The notes beneath the pieces were generated by a model that searched no databases, was not told where the DNA came from, and saw nothing but the letters and a program-made list of their open reading frames with translations. The position numbers were made by a program, and so were the translations under genes. This document shows, in pieces, positions 31,928 through 43,874 of a stretch of 64,000 bases of DNA (position 1 is the stretch's first letter; each line of letters begins with the position of its first letter). Origin of the DNA: Brachypodium distachyon (taxonomy: Eukaryota; Streptophyta; Magnoliopsida; Poales; Poaceae); contig NC_016134.3 of NCBI RefSeq assembly GCF_000005505.3, positions 31,868,150 to 31,932,149 of the forward strand, written 5' to 3'.

Positions 31928-34900
31928 TTAGAACCCAGTCCATCCAGCTGGTTGGTAAGGTGCATCTTTCTTTACTTCAGCCTTCAGAGTATTCGGAGAC
32001 TGGGACGCATTCCCCAAATTTGACATCTCAGAAGGTACAGCCTTAAAGCTATCTTGACCAAAGGCAAAGGGGTCAGCACCAGGGTTTGTTTTCGACTGTC
32101 CCAGCGAGCTGACTTTGTTACTGTTTGATGCCCTCAGGGTTCGGACCGACCTCGGGTGGGCACTCTTCATAGCCGCTTGAGCTTTAGGCTCTTCAGGAAA
32201 AGCTGACCATGGCTTCGGATCTGGGCTCGGTGTCCCTGGACTTGATGTAAATAGGCCTTGCCGGAGCTCTGGTGGGGTTCCTGCAATCTTCTCCCTTGGC
32301 TGTGAAAAGCAATGCATCAGCTCCCTAACATATATAAAAAAAGAGAAATGCTGCTAATGATTCATAATCTTTGCAGCAAGGGTTGATTAGCTATGACTAT
32401 GTACTAGGAAAACTGGATTAGATAGCAACCATACAGACTTGGCCAAGGTGGCCAGTTCCACTTCTGTATTTTTGTTAAATTTTTGCCCTTTGCTAAGTTA
32501 ACCGGGCCAGGAAATGAAAAGCTGAACCTTGAATGTTATCGACTACAGTGAGAAGCTTAGTTAGGGATGTAGGAGAAATCATACCGGAGTGTCAAGGCTT
32601 GCAGTTTGTGGGGAGACTACCCCCTTCGAGTTTTCTTTGAACTCCTTAACTGGCAGTGTTGCAGAAGCTGTGGCTAGGGCTTGTTTAAGTTCTTGTATCT
32701 CTCGCCTCTGAGAGGAGCAAATGGCTGATAATTTATCAAACTTCAGTGAAATCTCTTCCTTCTCCAAGTTTGCTATCTTCAATTGCTCCTTGAGTAAAGT
32801 TACTTCAGTCTCCAGCTGATGTTCTTTCAATTTACTTGGCGTATTTAAACAACTGGCATTGTAAGGCGAGCTTGCTTTAACAATATCGAAGTCAGCCACA
32901 AAGGAGTTAGAAGTGTCAGTCTGTGCACTGGTTTTACCGTCTGTTTTCGTGATTTTGGTTTTCTCTAGACCATATTCGGAACCATTCGGAGAAAACCTAA
33001 TTTCAAAATCCCCAGGAGAACTGTCAACAGATGCAGAGAGAGATTGTCTGTATGTACTACGTGGTGTGTTCTGGTTCTTTGCATGCGGTTGCTTTGATGT
33101 GGCTTCATGTATGGGCTCTTGACTAGGAGCAGATCCCTTGTCATCCGTAAATGCTAGTTCTTGTGCATGCTGAGTCGACCAAAATGCACCCACAGAACCC
33201 TTATTCTCTGCAACTTTTAAAGGCCCTTGTGACCTCAAACTGGAAGGATCTTTGGAGGGTGTATTCTTCATGCTGTCTGTTGACGGTGAAGGGGAGCTCT
33301 CCTGGGGCAGCCGACTCAGTGCTGAAAAATACATAGTGATTATCAATCAAACATAGCAGATCAAATTATCATAAAAAGAAAAACCACTGAGACCTAGAAC
33401 AAATAGATGAGCGACTACTATAAAAAGATGGTGTTTCCTTGGCATCCTTGCAGCTTTCACATTGCAGCATTTCTTACTTTTTCTCTAGATACACCTAAGA
33501 AGTAACAAAAACACAAGAAACCATGCTTACAGCAGTGGCTTCAATTCTTCAAAAGGACAAGATCGTAGAAGCCAAACCTTCATCATCAGTAATATTTAAT
33601 TCAAATGCTGATCCAGACGGGGATCCGACAGGCAAATCCTTTTGCAGCTCCAGAGGAAGTAATTCATTAACACGAAACCATACCTACAACAGTGCATGCA
33701 TCAATATTAAAATAGAACGCCTTAAACTTTCAGTCATTTGCACTAATTAAGACCAACCTAAATTCACGGAAGTGAAACTTTCAGTCATTTGCACTAATTA
33801 AGACCAACCTAAATTCACGGAAGTGAAACTTTCAGTCATCTGCACTAATTAAGACCAACCAAAATTCATGGAAGTGAGTGACCAATCAAGCAAAGCCCTT
33901 GCCTGTGTAATGTCCGGTCTGGCATCTGGAGATGACTGAAGCATCTCTTCAATCAGATTTGTAATGGAAGAACTGTACTTCGGTAATTCCGGGATACGAT
34001 AGTTCCCATTGAGTATCTGGAGCTTTGATTCGCCATCAAAAGCTGACTTTAAGTAGCAGATTCTATATAAGAGACATCCAAGAGCCTGAAAAGATCACTA
34101 GCTTAGCTTACGCAGTTATTAAGAATTAATTAGATACAACAAAGTACCACCAACTCAATAGAAAGGCAGGCAATAAGGGAACTGATTTTTTTGGTGTAAT
34201 GACTGCAGGGGTAGCTTACCCATATATCTACTTTCTCACTAATAATTTGCCTCATGTACAAGTCCCACATCTGCAATCAGTAAACAAGCTTACAGTAAGT
34301 AAATACGTCAAAGACTTGAGAAAGAGCTCAAAATAGGTATATTCGATTTAAACCTCAGGAGCTCTATATGCAGGAGTGGTATGCTTTCTGATAATATCTT
34401 CTTCAATGCCCCTCTCATCTGGTTTATCAAAGCACTTATGGTTTGTTGAGACACTACCAAAATCACATAATTTCCATGCACCGTCAGCACCAAGAAGTAA
34501 ATTTTCAGCCTTTAGGTCCCTGCACAAAAAGAATACATCCAACGCAATGCATCTGAAATGAAAATCGACCTAGCAATTTCTTGAGGGTTCAGACTGGCAA
34601 CAGTAAAATAAGGAAATTTAACAATGACCCAATGCAAGCTAGAAGAAGCAAAGTAATCAAGACTGACTAGAAAAGCTGTATCTAAGGAACATCTCGGAAC
34701 AACAAGGTCCGTGCGTCCATATCTAGTTTTTCAGGCTTTGCAGCATAAAGCACTACGATATTATTGGTACAGATGTCATGCTCTGCTCAAGATGACTAGC
34801 ACATCCTTTTTCATTGTTTGTCAGATGACTAGACTCATGCGATCTAACAAAGCAGGAGGTTCGTGAAAATGATCATTAAAAAGGCACCAACAAGCATGCA

Positions 34901-35447
34901 AGATAAGGAGCTGCTTGCTGTACACATTTCACAGAGTAATTCCATAGGTCAGAATATGAAATGCAGACCTGTGAGCAATAGGTGGTGTCTGGCAGTGCAT
35001 GGCAAAGACAGCATTACAAACATCTCGGAAGATTAGAACAACCTGCTCCTCGTCAAAGAACCCTGCACCTCTACTCTCCAAGGTGGAAACCAGTGATCTC
35101 TCGCAAAACTCCATCAACAACAGCGCCTCCCTCGCACGGCCCATATCCAGTATCGCGTGTGCAACGAGCGTGACCACATTGGGGTGCCCCTTGAGTGACC
35201 TCATCACCGTGATCTCCTTCTGGACCAGGTCCAGGGACTCCCTGTCCTGGACAATGACATGCTTGAGCGCATACTGCCTTGCCGGGTTCATAAGGTCCCT
35301 GGCAAGGTACACGAACGAGAACCCTCCCTCAGCGATGGCTTCCCGGACATGGACCTTTACATTGCCAACATCGATGGTTCGGCCCTCGAGGCCGCCAGAA
35401 GGCCCAGAATGCTCTTTGGGCATTAGCTGTCTGAACGGTCTCCACAT
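31928..35447 (-). CDS. NAK/AAK1-type Ser/Thr protein kinase
   Basis: Seven exons: 35447-34969, 34519-34354, 34270-34220, 34085-33903, 33683-33578, 33321-32585, 32299-31928. They sum to 2094 bp, 697 codons plus stop, open throughout. The start ATG is at 35447 (MWRPFRQLMPKEH). The kinase domain fills the N-terminal 300 residues: glycine loop AEGGFSFVYLARD, Lys62 in YALKHV, catalytic AHRDLKAEN (Asp161), DFG at 179-181, and YRAPEMWDL. This set matches the Numb-associated kinase family (AAK1, GAK; yeast Ark1/Prk1), which phosphorylates endocytic adaptors. That role is inferred here. The C-terminal half is Ser/Pro-rich with a coiled coil (LKEHQLETEVTLLKEQL to REIQELKQAL) and ends PYQPAGWTGF. All splice sites are GT-AG except the exon 4 donor, which is GC. 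Confidence 0.93.
33724..33876. repeat. 51-bp triplicate inside kinase intron 4
   Basis: Three nearly identical 51-bp units (33724-33774, 33775-33825, 33826-33876) beginning AAACTTTCAGTCATTTGCAC. They occupy most of the intron (33684-33902) whose donor is the non-canonical CAG|GCAAGG. Confidence 0.85.
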
Positions 35448-36250
35448 GATTTAATTACTGATCCCCACAAGTCACAATAGCAATCTCCTATGTGATCTAT
35501 CCCCACTTAGCAAAGGTTTATGCTTCACGGCTACGCATCAACAAGATCCATACATCCATCCGAGCAGGACCAAGCATGAAACAAGAAAACAACAATCGGT
35601 AATGGGCTTGTCGCAAGCAGCGTGATTATCCTTCAGATACCGCAACAATCAAACATCCTTATCTTTCAAAAGATCAACAAATCTGGCTGTGTACCAAGAA
35701 GAAACAATGAAGCTAGCCAAGCTAGGTAACTGCCCAGCGCCCTGTGCCACCAAACACCAAACACCTTATCTCCAATGGCCAGCCGACATGACAAAGCAAC
35801 AACGGAAGAAGAGATCTCGAGAGACCCTGTGGGCAGCGTAGTTATACCCACGCAACCAACCGGTTCAACCAAAGAAAGGAGCAGCCCGGGATCAAGAACG
35901 GATCACGTGCGGCCAAGAACATACAAACCCCGGCCCCGCCTCCCTCGGAGGAGCAGGAAGGAACCTGTCTTTCCGTAGGATCCGGGATTCAGCCGGCCTC
36001 TGCCTCTCGATCCAGAGGCTCCGGGGTCGAGGGGTTCTTTGCGGCAGAGGATTTGTCGTAGGGGTTTGCAATTGCAGCGTGAGCCGTGACGGGGAGCGAG
36101 AGCAGGAGGAGGAAGAAAGGGAGCGAGAGAGGAAAGATTTGTTTGTTACGGCAAGTCTCTCACTTCCGTCGCAAGGGAAGGGAGGAGGACGACGCGTGGG
36201 AGACGGGAGACCGTTTCGCTCCCACGTTCCGCGTTAACATACATCACTCT
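35448..36250 (-). promoter_or_regulatory. Kinase 5' leader and promoter region
   Basis: Upstream of the start codon the minus strand shows a pyrimidine-rich patch (CTCTCTCGCTCCCTTTC at about 36120-36136), as plant transcription starts often do. GC content drops toward the ATG. A leader intron is likely given the length but was not resolved. The start lies before about 36250. Confidence 0.4.
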
Positions 36251-36307
36251 CTCGGGCAATACTCGCTTGTTCTGTTCTGTGTTTGCTACCAACTCCAGTC
36301 ATAGTCT

Positions 36308-36334
36308 TCTTCTTTTCTTTTCTTTTCTTTTCTT
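36308..36334. repeat. TTTTC microsatellite
   Basis: Five or so tandem TTTTC units (CTTTTCTTTTCTTTTC). From 36335 to 36900 the sequence is AT-rich with no recognised feature. Confidence 0.85.
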
Positions 36335-36912
36335 TATCTTCTTGAAATTGAAATCAGGTCTTTTTTGAATTTTAACAGAACACTTCAGTCTTCATAAGGT
36401 AGGAAGAATTTTCTGTCAATCAAAAAAGGCTTAGCTTTGGACTTGAATGGTCCTCACCATGATCTGCTTACATTTCTCACGGCAATTGCAATTGTCAGCC
36501 TTTAGAAACGTCGTTGCGGTATGTGTCTCGCTAACAAATCTTTGGTTTGCTAGGAGTATATAATATTTTTTGTGTTGGGAGACTTTGTTTCACAATACCT
36601 TGTAACAATTTTCACTTTGTTTGTTCATGTATTGTTTTTTTCAATTCTGTTATTTAACTGGTTTAGAAAATGTTTATTGGTGCACTATATTATTTAAGGT
36701 TAACTCTCATTCATAGGTAGATAATATATTTGATATGGCATACTCCTCATATTAAACTTTACCAATTATTTTTCACCATGATCGATGTAGCAAAAAAATG
36801 GACTATGCATGTATGTCACTATCCCTATGGTCTACTCCATCAAAGTCATGAGGGATGAAGTAGATCAATGTTGCATGTATCATTTTGATCTTGGTATCTC
36901 TTCCCCGTTCAA

Positions 36913-37347
36913 GTGAAATTGGCACATATATGTACGGCGAAATATCCGGTGAAAACCACCTCTACGGTGCAAACTATGAAAACTCCATCGAAAAAAGTTC
37001 AAAAAATTCTCAAAAAAAGTACATGTGTTAGAAAAATGATGTTTTATATATGTGTACAATTTCAAGTACAAACTCAATTGTGTTTGATAGCAGCAAAAAA
37101 ACAAATTCTGCATGAATAGCGATCTTTCAGTGTTTGACACTATTCGTTGTAAATTTCTCTTTTTAATTCCTTCCAAATGTTTTGATTTTGAACTTGAAAT
37201 TTTATAGGTTTGTAGAACATCACACTCCCAGCATATGGTATTTTTTAGAATTTTTTAAAAAACTTTTGAACATGGTTTTTACGAAGTTTGCACGGTTTGC
37301 ACCAAATGAGAGTTTTCATCGGATACACCGCCTGTATGTAAGGCCCA
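36913..37347. mobile_element. Inverted-repeat element (MITE-like)
   Basis: Imperfect inverted arms: the left arm reads GGCACATATATGTACGGCG then ATCCGGTGAAAAC (36922-36956), and the right arm, reverse-complemented, reads GGCCTTACATACAGGCGG then ATCCGATGAAAAC (37347-37313). GGTGCAAAC words follow in both arms. The interior is AT-rich and non-coding. Family not assigned and no clear target duplication. Confidence 0.5.
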
Positions 37348-37755
37348 TCTCCATCGAACTCACAATTCCTCCATTATCTAAAAAAAAAGTGATTGGCCAA
37401 AAAATAATAGATCAAAGTCACAGGGAATGAATTTGTTTTCTAGCATTTATACTTACATATATCTCAATACGTATGCATCGATGTACTTGACCAAAACCAA
37501 GGATTCAATAACTTCATAGGAATGGACAATTTTCGCATGAATTTGGAAAGGTCACGTTTGCTCTAAATAGACCACAATCTCTTCATAAAACTCAGATAAC
37601 CTTTATTAATTAACAATAATGCTCTCCCTGTCTAAAATGTAAGGCCAATGTGTTACTAAGATTTATCTCAATATATGAACTACGTCATACAAATTTACAT
37701 TGTTAAATTATTAGAAGACACCTTTTAATAGTATTGATTTTGGCTAAAAGATTTT
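37348..37755. other. AT-rich stretch with a Stowaway-like fragment
   Basis: No coding content recognised. CTCCCTGTCTAAAATGTAAG at 37624-37643 resembles a Stowaway terminus. Confidence 0.35.
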
Positions 37756-38749
37756 AAATGATACGATTTCTTTTAATCATTTTTAAAAATAATACGCGTT
37801 TTAAAAAAAATTCAAAAATAATACGGCCTCTGGCTGGGCCAAGCCGATTAGGTTCTTTCGGCCATGACCAGGCCGACTGGATGCCTGCCACCCCGGCCCC
37901 TGGCCTGTCGGGCTTCAATCGGCTTTGCCCAGGCCGAAAAGTGGCAGTCGACAGTATTATTTTTCTAGGGCGCCATGGGTGTTCCTGAGGTGGAGCCAAG
38001 ACACGGCCATTGGTAGCGTGGCCCTACGCACACGCGAAACAGCTCCGCGTGCCCGCGCCTGGAGATGCCAGAGCGAGCTGAATAGGAGCATGCAGAGCAC
38101 GACATTGATTCAACTCACTCGTCAATTCTGGTGAGCGTAGGGAGCCAAAAACTGAATTGAGCTCGCTGTCAGAGGAGAAAAAGGGTGACCAGATTACGAG
38201 CAGAAGCAGCCACAAAGACGGAACCGTACTCGACTGTACTAAGAAATCCCCAATTCGTGCCTACCAAAATTCAACGAACTGGAGGGGGGAGGAGACAAAC
38301 CAATCAACGAAGACGGAACCAACTCCCGGCAAGCAACAGAATTAAAACGGGCCTTTAGTTCTTCAGACGAACCAATCAACGGAAAAGCAGGAATTTTAAT
38401 GGCATTGGGACCGGGAGGAGGATGGCAGGCGGATGGATCACTCAGCTCGCCGGGCTTGGTTGCTTCAACGAAAAAGCAGTTAAGTTAGGGAGACGGGACG
38501 GGAAGACGTCGGCGGGCTGGGTGAAGACGACTGCCACTTTTCGGCCTGGGCGAAGCCGATTGAAGCCCGACAGGCCTAGGGCCTGAGCAGTCGGCCCCCA
38601 TTCGGCCTGGCCCAGGCCGACAGGGCCTTATCAGCTTTGGCTAGGCCGACTGGGCCTAATAGGTCTAGGCAAAACCGAGGCCGTATTATTTTTGAATTTT
38701 TTTTAAAACGCGTATTATTTTTAAAAATGATTAAAAAATCGTATTATTT
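37756..38749. mobile_element. DNA element with inverted arms of about 200 bp, MULE-like
   Basis: The arm 37756-37950 and the reverse complement of 38528-38749 match along their length. They share AATACGCGTTTTAAAA, AAAAATAATACGGCCT, GGCCTGTCGGGCTTCAATCG and AGGCCGAAAAGTGGCAGTCG. The enclosed 580 bp show no conserved protein. Long inverted arms without a transposase suggest a non-autonomous Mutator-like element; a 9-bp target duplication was not seen. Confidence 0.6.
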
Positions 38750-38817
38750 AAAAAAAATAACTTGATTTTGTATCAGATAATACACACGTGTAATTGGACT
38801 GGTTATAGTCTACTACT

Positions 38818-39245
38818 ATTCCCTCCGTTCCTAAATTCTTGTCGTTGTTTTAGTTCAAATTTGTACTGAAACAGCGTCAAGAAGTTAGGGCATGTACAAT
38901 GGTTGATAAGACTGTCTTATCTTAGGCATTCCCCGTCAATTAGAAAAGACAACAAAACATGTTATACAATGGGTTATCTCTTAGTGTTCTATCTTAGAAT
39001 TAATGTTTAGATGAATAAAATTAACTAAATAAATGCTAAAAAAAGGTGAAATCTGGTACAATGGTAAATTTTTCTTATCTTTGCCTTATCATTCTTGTGA
39101 AGAAATCATCTCTTAATTAAGAGAAGTCTTGTGTCTTTTCTTCGTTTCTCTCTCTTCCACGTCAGATTTTATCCTATGTGGCATCGCTAAGAGAAAGCTG
39201 ACGTCACCCCATTGTACACGCCCTTAGGAACTTAGGATGAGGTAC
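38818..39245. mobile_element. Stowaway-like MITE split by another MITE
   Basis: The left end CCCTCCGTTCCTAAATTCTT and the weaker right end TTAGGAACTTAGGATGAG (39224-39241) look like Stowaway termini. The 38888-39223 element sits between them. Confidence 0.5.
38888..39223. mobile_element. 336-bp Tourist-like MITE
   Basis: Inverted ends GGGCATGTACAATGG and GGGCGTGTACAATGG, flanked by TTA (38885-38887 and 39224-39226). Terminal GGG and the 3-bp TTA target fit PIF/Harbinger-derived MITEs. AT-rich and non-coding inside. Confidence 0.8.
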
Positions 39246-39358
39246 TATATCTATACCTATATAAAAACTACGGACCGTTCCCTTCACCAAAAAATTTCGT
39301 CGCCTGTCAAACTTTTCTTCCCTCGCCCCACGCTCTCCTCGCCCGATCCCACGCCCCA

Positions 39359-39456
39359 GGCCCAGCACCCCGCAGGCCCAGCAGGGCCCGAAGGAAGAGA
39401 TGAATCGGGCCCAGCACCCCGCAGGCCCAGCAGTGCCCGAAGGAAGAGATCGATCG
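39359..39456. repeat. 49-bp tandem duplication near the Helitron 5' end
   Basis: Two copies (about 39359-39407 and 39408-39456) starting CCCAGCACCCCGCAGGCCCA and ending with a GGAAGAGAT segment. Related GGAAGAGATCGATC words recur to 39680. Confidence 0.7.
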
Positions 39457-39943
39457 GAAGAGATATCACGCTCGCCTCGCGAACTGCCATATCACGCTCG
39501 CCTCGCCTACCAGGTTCTTCTGATCGATCAGAATTGCCATATCGATAGATCAGGCAGGAACTGCCATATGCAATAATCACGTAACTGAATCCAATACGGA
39601 AGCGGCCATGAGCGGATGCGCGCATGTATACATAGCCCGTATCAGTTTAGCTACCGCCCAAAATACCCCAGGAAGAGATCGATTAGGCACTTTCCTTCCC
39701 TCGCCCCACGCTCGCCTCGCCCACCCCAGGAAGAGATATCCATCATCTGCTTTCCAGCAACGATCCACGCCCCCAGTCCCCACGTCTCACCAATCAATCC
39801 ATCTCCAACCATAAGGTATGATCCTTTTTTCGCTGCAAGTTTTTTACAGTTAAGATGATAGCGGCAAACCAGATTTTGGCAGCTTAGATCTTGAAACTAC
39901 CAACAAACATGGAAGAAAAAAAACATATTTAGTGCTTGTGTAC

Positions 39944-40170
39944 CTCCCAGTTAGCCCAGCGCTCCATCAATTGAGTTCTTTTAAGGATTTGCTCGGCTCT
40001 CCGAAGAAGATAACATGGATTACTGCCAATCATCATTATATATTCACCTGTGTCATGCATGGAATTCAAACTATAGAGTAGAGGTTCGTAAAGGTCATAC
40101 CCCGAAATCAAAGAAGAAATTTGACCTGTCTACCATAAATAATTCCAAAGCACTTCGCCGTAACAAGTAT
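39944..40170 (-). pseudogene. Captured BEACH-domain gene fragment (two exons)
   Basis: Minus strand. Exon 40170-40101 encodes [20 protein letters not shown] and FDFG. After an intron, exon 40022-39944 encodes RAEQILKRTQLMERWANWE. Both match the segment leading into the BEACH domain of plant WD40-BEACH proteins, which act in membrane traffic and RNA body function. Intron borders are retained (TTGCAG|A, GGG|GTATG, GGCAG|T, GAG|GTAC), so genomic DNA rather than mRNA was captured. It lies within the first intron of the Ulp1-like gene, in reverse. Confidence 0.8.
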
Positions 40171-41112
40171 CTGCAACAAGTCATCAAAATCACCAATTGA
40201 GTGGATGAAAAATAAAAACTAAACTATATGGTGCGTTGATTCACAGATGCTACATTGAGTTATTCACTCTAACAGCACAGAATATACATATTTTGTTAGA
40301 ACAAAATAGGAAATATGCATAGTAGGAGTATATCAAAAATCAGCTTCTAACACTGGAACCAGATCAGAAAATATAATTTACCTCCTGCTATATATCTGAT
40401 GTAGAGAAGAGACCAACCAACTCCTGTCTTTATCTTGCTGGTAATATTGGCCACTATACAATGTACCACAAGATAAAATTGGTGACTATATGCTAATGCC
40501 ACGCTGAAATCAATATACCTTAATAAGTTGATGAACAACCATCTGCTAATTGCATCTGACTATCTATGCTAATTCTATTTTTTTTTACTTTGTTGTACCT
40601 ATGCTTTAACCATCCGTTGATTCCATCCTTTTTTTGTGCTTGCAGAACATGGATCAAGATTTTGAAAACCGGCCTTTAAAGAAAGCAAAAACTTGTGAAT
40701 CAAGTGTTTTGGATGATCCATTAACATCACCTTCCATCTCCGCATCATCTATGATTTCAGATCTTCAGATAAATAGTGATCCATTGGGATCACCTCCATC
40801 AACAACCAATTCGACATCATCTACACTTTTTGTAATCATGAACGAAGAAAAAGCTTCAGCAGATGATGATAATCAAACTGTACCTCCATCAGCAACAAAT
40901 TCGACACCATCTACAGTTTCTGAATTTATGAACGAAGAAAAGACTTCAGAAGATGATGATAATCAAACTATTTCAGCAAATGATAATAATCAACTAGACG
41001 AACATGAAGAAATCACAGATGATCTGACATATGACTATCTACCACAAGGTATTATTTTTACTTTTGTACCTACGCTTTGCATTATAACTACAACCAATTC
41101 GACATCATCTAC

Positions 41113-42107
41113 TGTCGCACCCGTGGCACCCGGGGTACCACCGCTGCGCGACGTGTGGGCCCCTCTCCCGGGTCCCCGGGAAGGTCTCATCCCGGGGAGC
41201 GTCTATGAGCTCCCCGCCAGCTACCAGCCCGAAAGGGGTTAGCGGGGCTTCGGGGAATATTCCCGCTTGGGCACCTCTCGGGAAGCTGCTTCCCGGGAGG
41301 AGGTTCCCGGGTGCGCTGGGCCCGGGCGCTTCCCGGGGTCGACTTGCGGGGATTGGAGGTTCCCGGGCGCGTGCCCCTGCCTCGTGCGTGGGGCCCGGTG
41401 GACAGCGCCGCGCAGGCGCGTGGCGAGCGCGGGACGCACGGTCCCACCAAGGCAAGGAGTAAGGCGCGCGGCTCAGTAAACGAGCCGACCGACGGGTAGT
41501 TACCCGTCCAATCCAAGGAACAGTGGTTGTCTAATCCTACCCTAGGGTCTTAGGCTCCTAGCAGCGGAGGTGGCACCCATGCACGCCACCAGCTCACCGG
41601 GGAGAGTTGCATGCCTCCCCGTTGGACACTTGTAGCTCATGCACCGTGGCACATGTGGCATCCCCTTGTGTATAAAAGGAGGACCCATGCCAACGGTCAA
41701 GGGGGTTAGACAGTTGGCAGGTTAGTCAGTTGGTCGGTTAGCTAGTTGGACAGTCATTCAGTTCCACAAGTTCCCTTGGCTGGCTCGTTAGATCGGGGGT
41801 CAGTTGGTTCCAGTAGACAGCCAGCAGAGAGCAGTAAGGAGCACTTAGACATTGAGAGGAAGCCCGGGAACTTGGCCCGACAAACTTGTAAATGCTTGAT
41901 CCGCAATCAATATCAGTTCAGACAGGCAGGACGTAGGGTTTTACACCTTCGGGTGGCCCAAACCTGGGTAAAAAACGTGTGTGCACTTGCTCTTGTATCA
42001 GCGCGCACCCTTAGCACTTGGTCTCACCGGCCCCGTAGGGCCTCATCGGCCGTGCCGGCGATCACCGGGTCTCCGTCCCAGACGCCCCTACCGAACCTAA
42101 AAAGAGG
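41113..42107 (+). repeat. 5' LTR of element B, 3' end deleted
   Basis: It starts TGTCGCACCCGTGGCACC; TATAAAAG is at 41671-41678. It matches the 3' LTR up to …CCGAACCTAAAAAG, then diverges; the last 40 or so bases of the LTR and the primer binding site are gone. Without the primer site this copy could not prime its own reverse transcription. Confidence 0.85.
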
Positions 42108-42338
42108 GACAATCGACCAAGGGGACCGGCTGCCCCCAGTGCCGGGGGCAGTTGAGCGAGCACACACGGCGTCGCCTAGGCCAACCAACGGGTTGAGTCG
42201 CGGCTCGAGGACACCCCGCGGCAGCGGCATCAGGAGCATACTACGTCACGGGCAACCCCCGGCGGTTCGCACCCTGCACACCCAGAGGCGTCCGGGGCCA
42301 GGGCGGGAAGCAGCCGTTAAGGGAACCGGCTGCCCCCC

Positions 42339-43865
42339 GTGCGAACCCCGGCTGAAGCCATCGTCGCCGCGTGCGTCATGGTGCGGTACGAGCCGCAGCA
42401 GGGCACGCCGGCGCATGAGACGTGGGGCGAGGAGTTGGAAGCGCTTCTCGCCCTGGCCGCCCAGCAGCCGCAAGGCGAGGGCACCCCGGTAGGCTCCGGC
42501 CACGGGCGGAACCCAGAGCGCGAAGACGCGCCGCCCGCCTCGCGACAGGGGGAGAACCCTCCCCCTCCTCAGCAAGGCCAAGGGGACGGGGGCCCGGAGA
42601 AGTCCTCGAACTCATCACCCACCGTTCCAGGGGGCGATGCGCGTGGCATCTTGAATGCCCGCCAGCAGGAGGATCTGCGCCCGTGCTTGGAGCGCCGGCG
42701 CAGGCGCGAGGTGGAGCACCAGCGCCCACAGGAGCAAGAAGACGCTCCCGTGGGCCCCGAGGACGGCTGCACCGCGTTCACGCGCGAGCTGCGACGGGTG
42801 ACGTGGCCCCGTAAGTTCCGAGCGCCTGCGCTCGGTACGTACGATGGGACCGCTAACCCCAAAGATTTTCTCTTGACCTATACGTTGGGCATGCATGCCA
42901 TCGGCGCCGACGACAAGGTCAGGGCGAACTGGTTCCCGATGGTCCTGAAAGGATCAACGCGAACCTGGTTGCTCAACCTGCCCGCCGGGTCCGTCGCCAC
43001 TTGGGCAGACCTGCGCGAGCAGTTCGTGAGCGCGTTCCAGGGCGGCTATAAGCGCCCGGGAACCATGGCGGAGCTGCACACTATCGTGCAAAAACCGGGA
43101 GAGACATTGTGGGCCTTCGTCAACCGCTTCTCCAATCTCTCCTATTCCATCCCGGAGGCGGAGGCGGCCGCCATCATCAACACCTTCGCCATCAACATCC
43201 GCGATCCCAAGATGCGTGAGAAGCTGAGCACGCATCGGATCCGGACGACGCAGGACTTGTACGCCTTGGCGCACAAGTGCGCCATGGCCGAGGAAGGGCG
43301 CCTAGCGCCCGAGCTGGCGGCCCAGGCTGCCGCGAGCCCTGGCGAGGGCTCGCAGAAGAAGGGTTCCCGCAAGCGCAACGGGAAGCAAGTCCTCGCTGCG
43401 GACTCGGGGGCTCCTGCCGCGAGGCTCGCGAAGAAGGCCTCGCCGGGTGGAGAGTCTGGCGGGAAGCAGGGTAACGCGCCCCATTGCCCCATCCACAGCA
43501 ACTCCACCCACGACGCGCAGAGTTGCCGCGTTCTGTAGGGGATCAAGCGGCGGCGGGAGCAGCGCCACGAGGAGCGCCGTGCCGCCGGCGCCTGCTTCAA
43601 TTGTGGCGACATCGAACATCTCTCCCGACATTGCCCGAATGACCCCAGAGCGGGTCCGAGGCCGGCCGGCGGTGGTGCCGGCAGGGGTGAACCCCAAGGG
43701 GGGCACGGCCAACCCCTCGCTGCGCGGGATCGCCCTCCTCAGGGGCACGACAGGGCGCGCGCCGAGGAGCAGCGCGAGTCCGACTATACCGGTGGCGATG
43801 AACCGGGCTTCCAGGAGCCTCGTGGCGTCGCCTGCATCCATGGGGGAGCTTACGCTCTCCCATCC
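42339..43865 (+). pseudogene. Element B gag
   Basis: Open from 42339 (first ATG; the true N-terminus is lost with the leader deletion) to TAG 43536-43538, where A has CAG. It then continues in frame through the zinc knuckle CFNCGDIEHLSRHC. The core gag domain NPKDFLLTYTLGMHAIGADD to MREKLSTHRIRTTQDLYA is intact. The knuckle retains CX2CX4HX4C. It is in the same frame as the protease, so gag-pro was a single frame. Confidence 0.87.
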
Positions 43866-43874
43866 CACGCCGCG

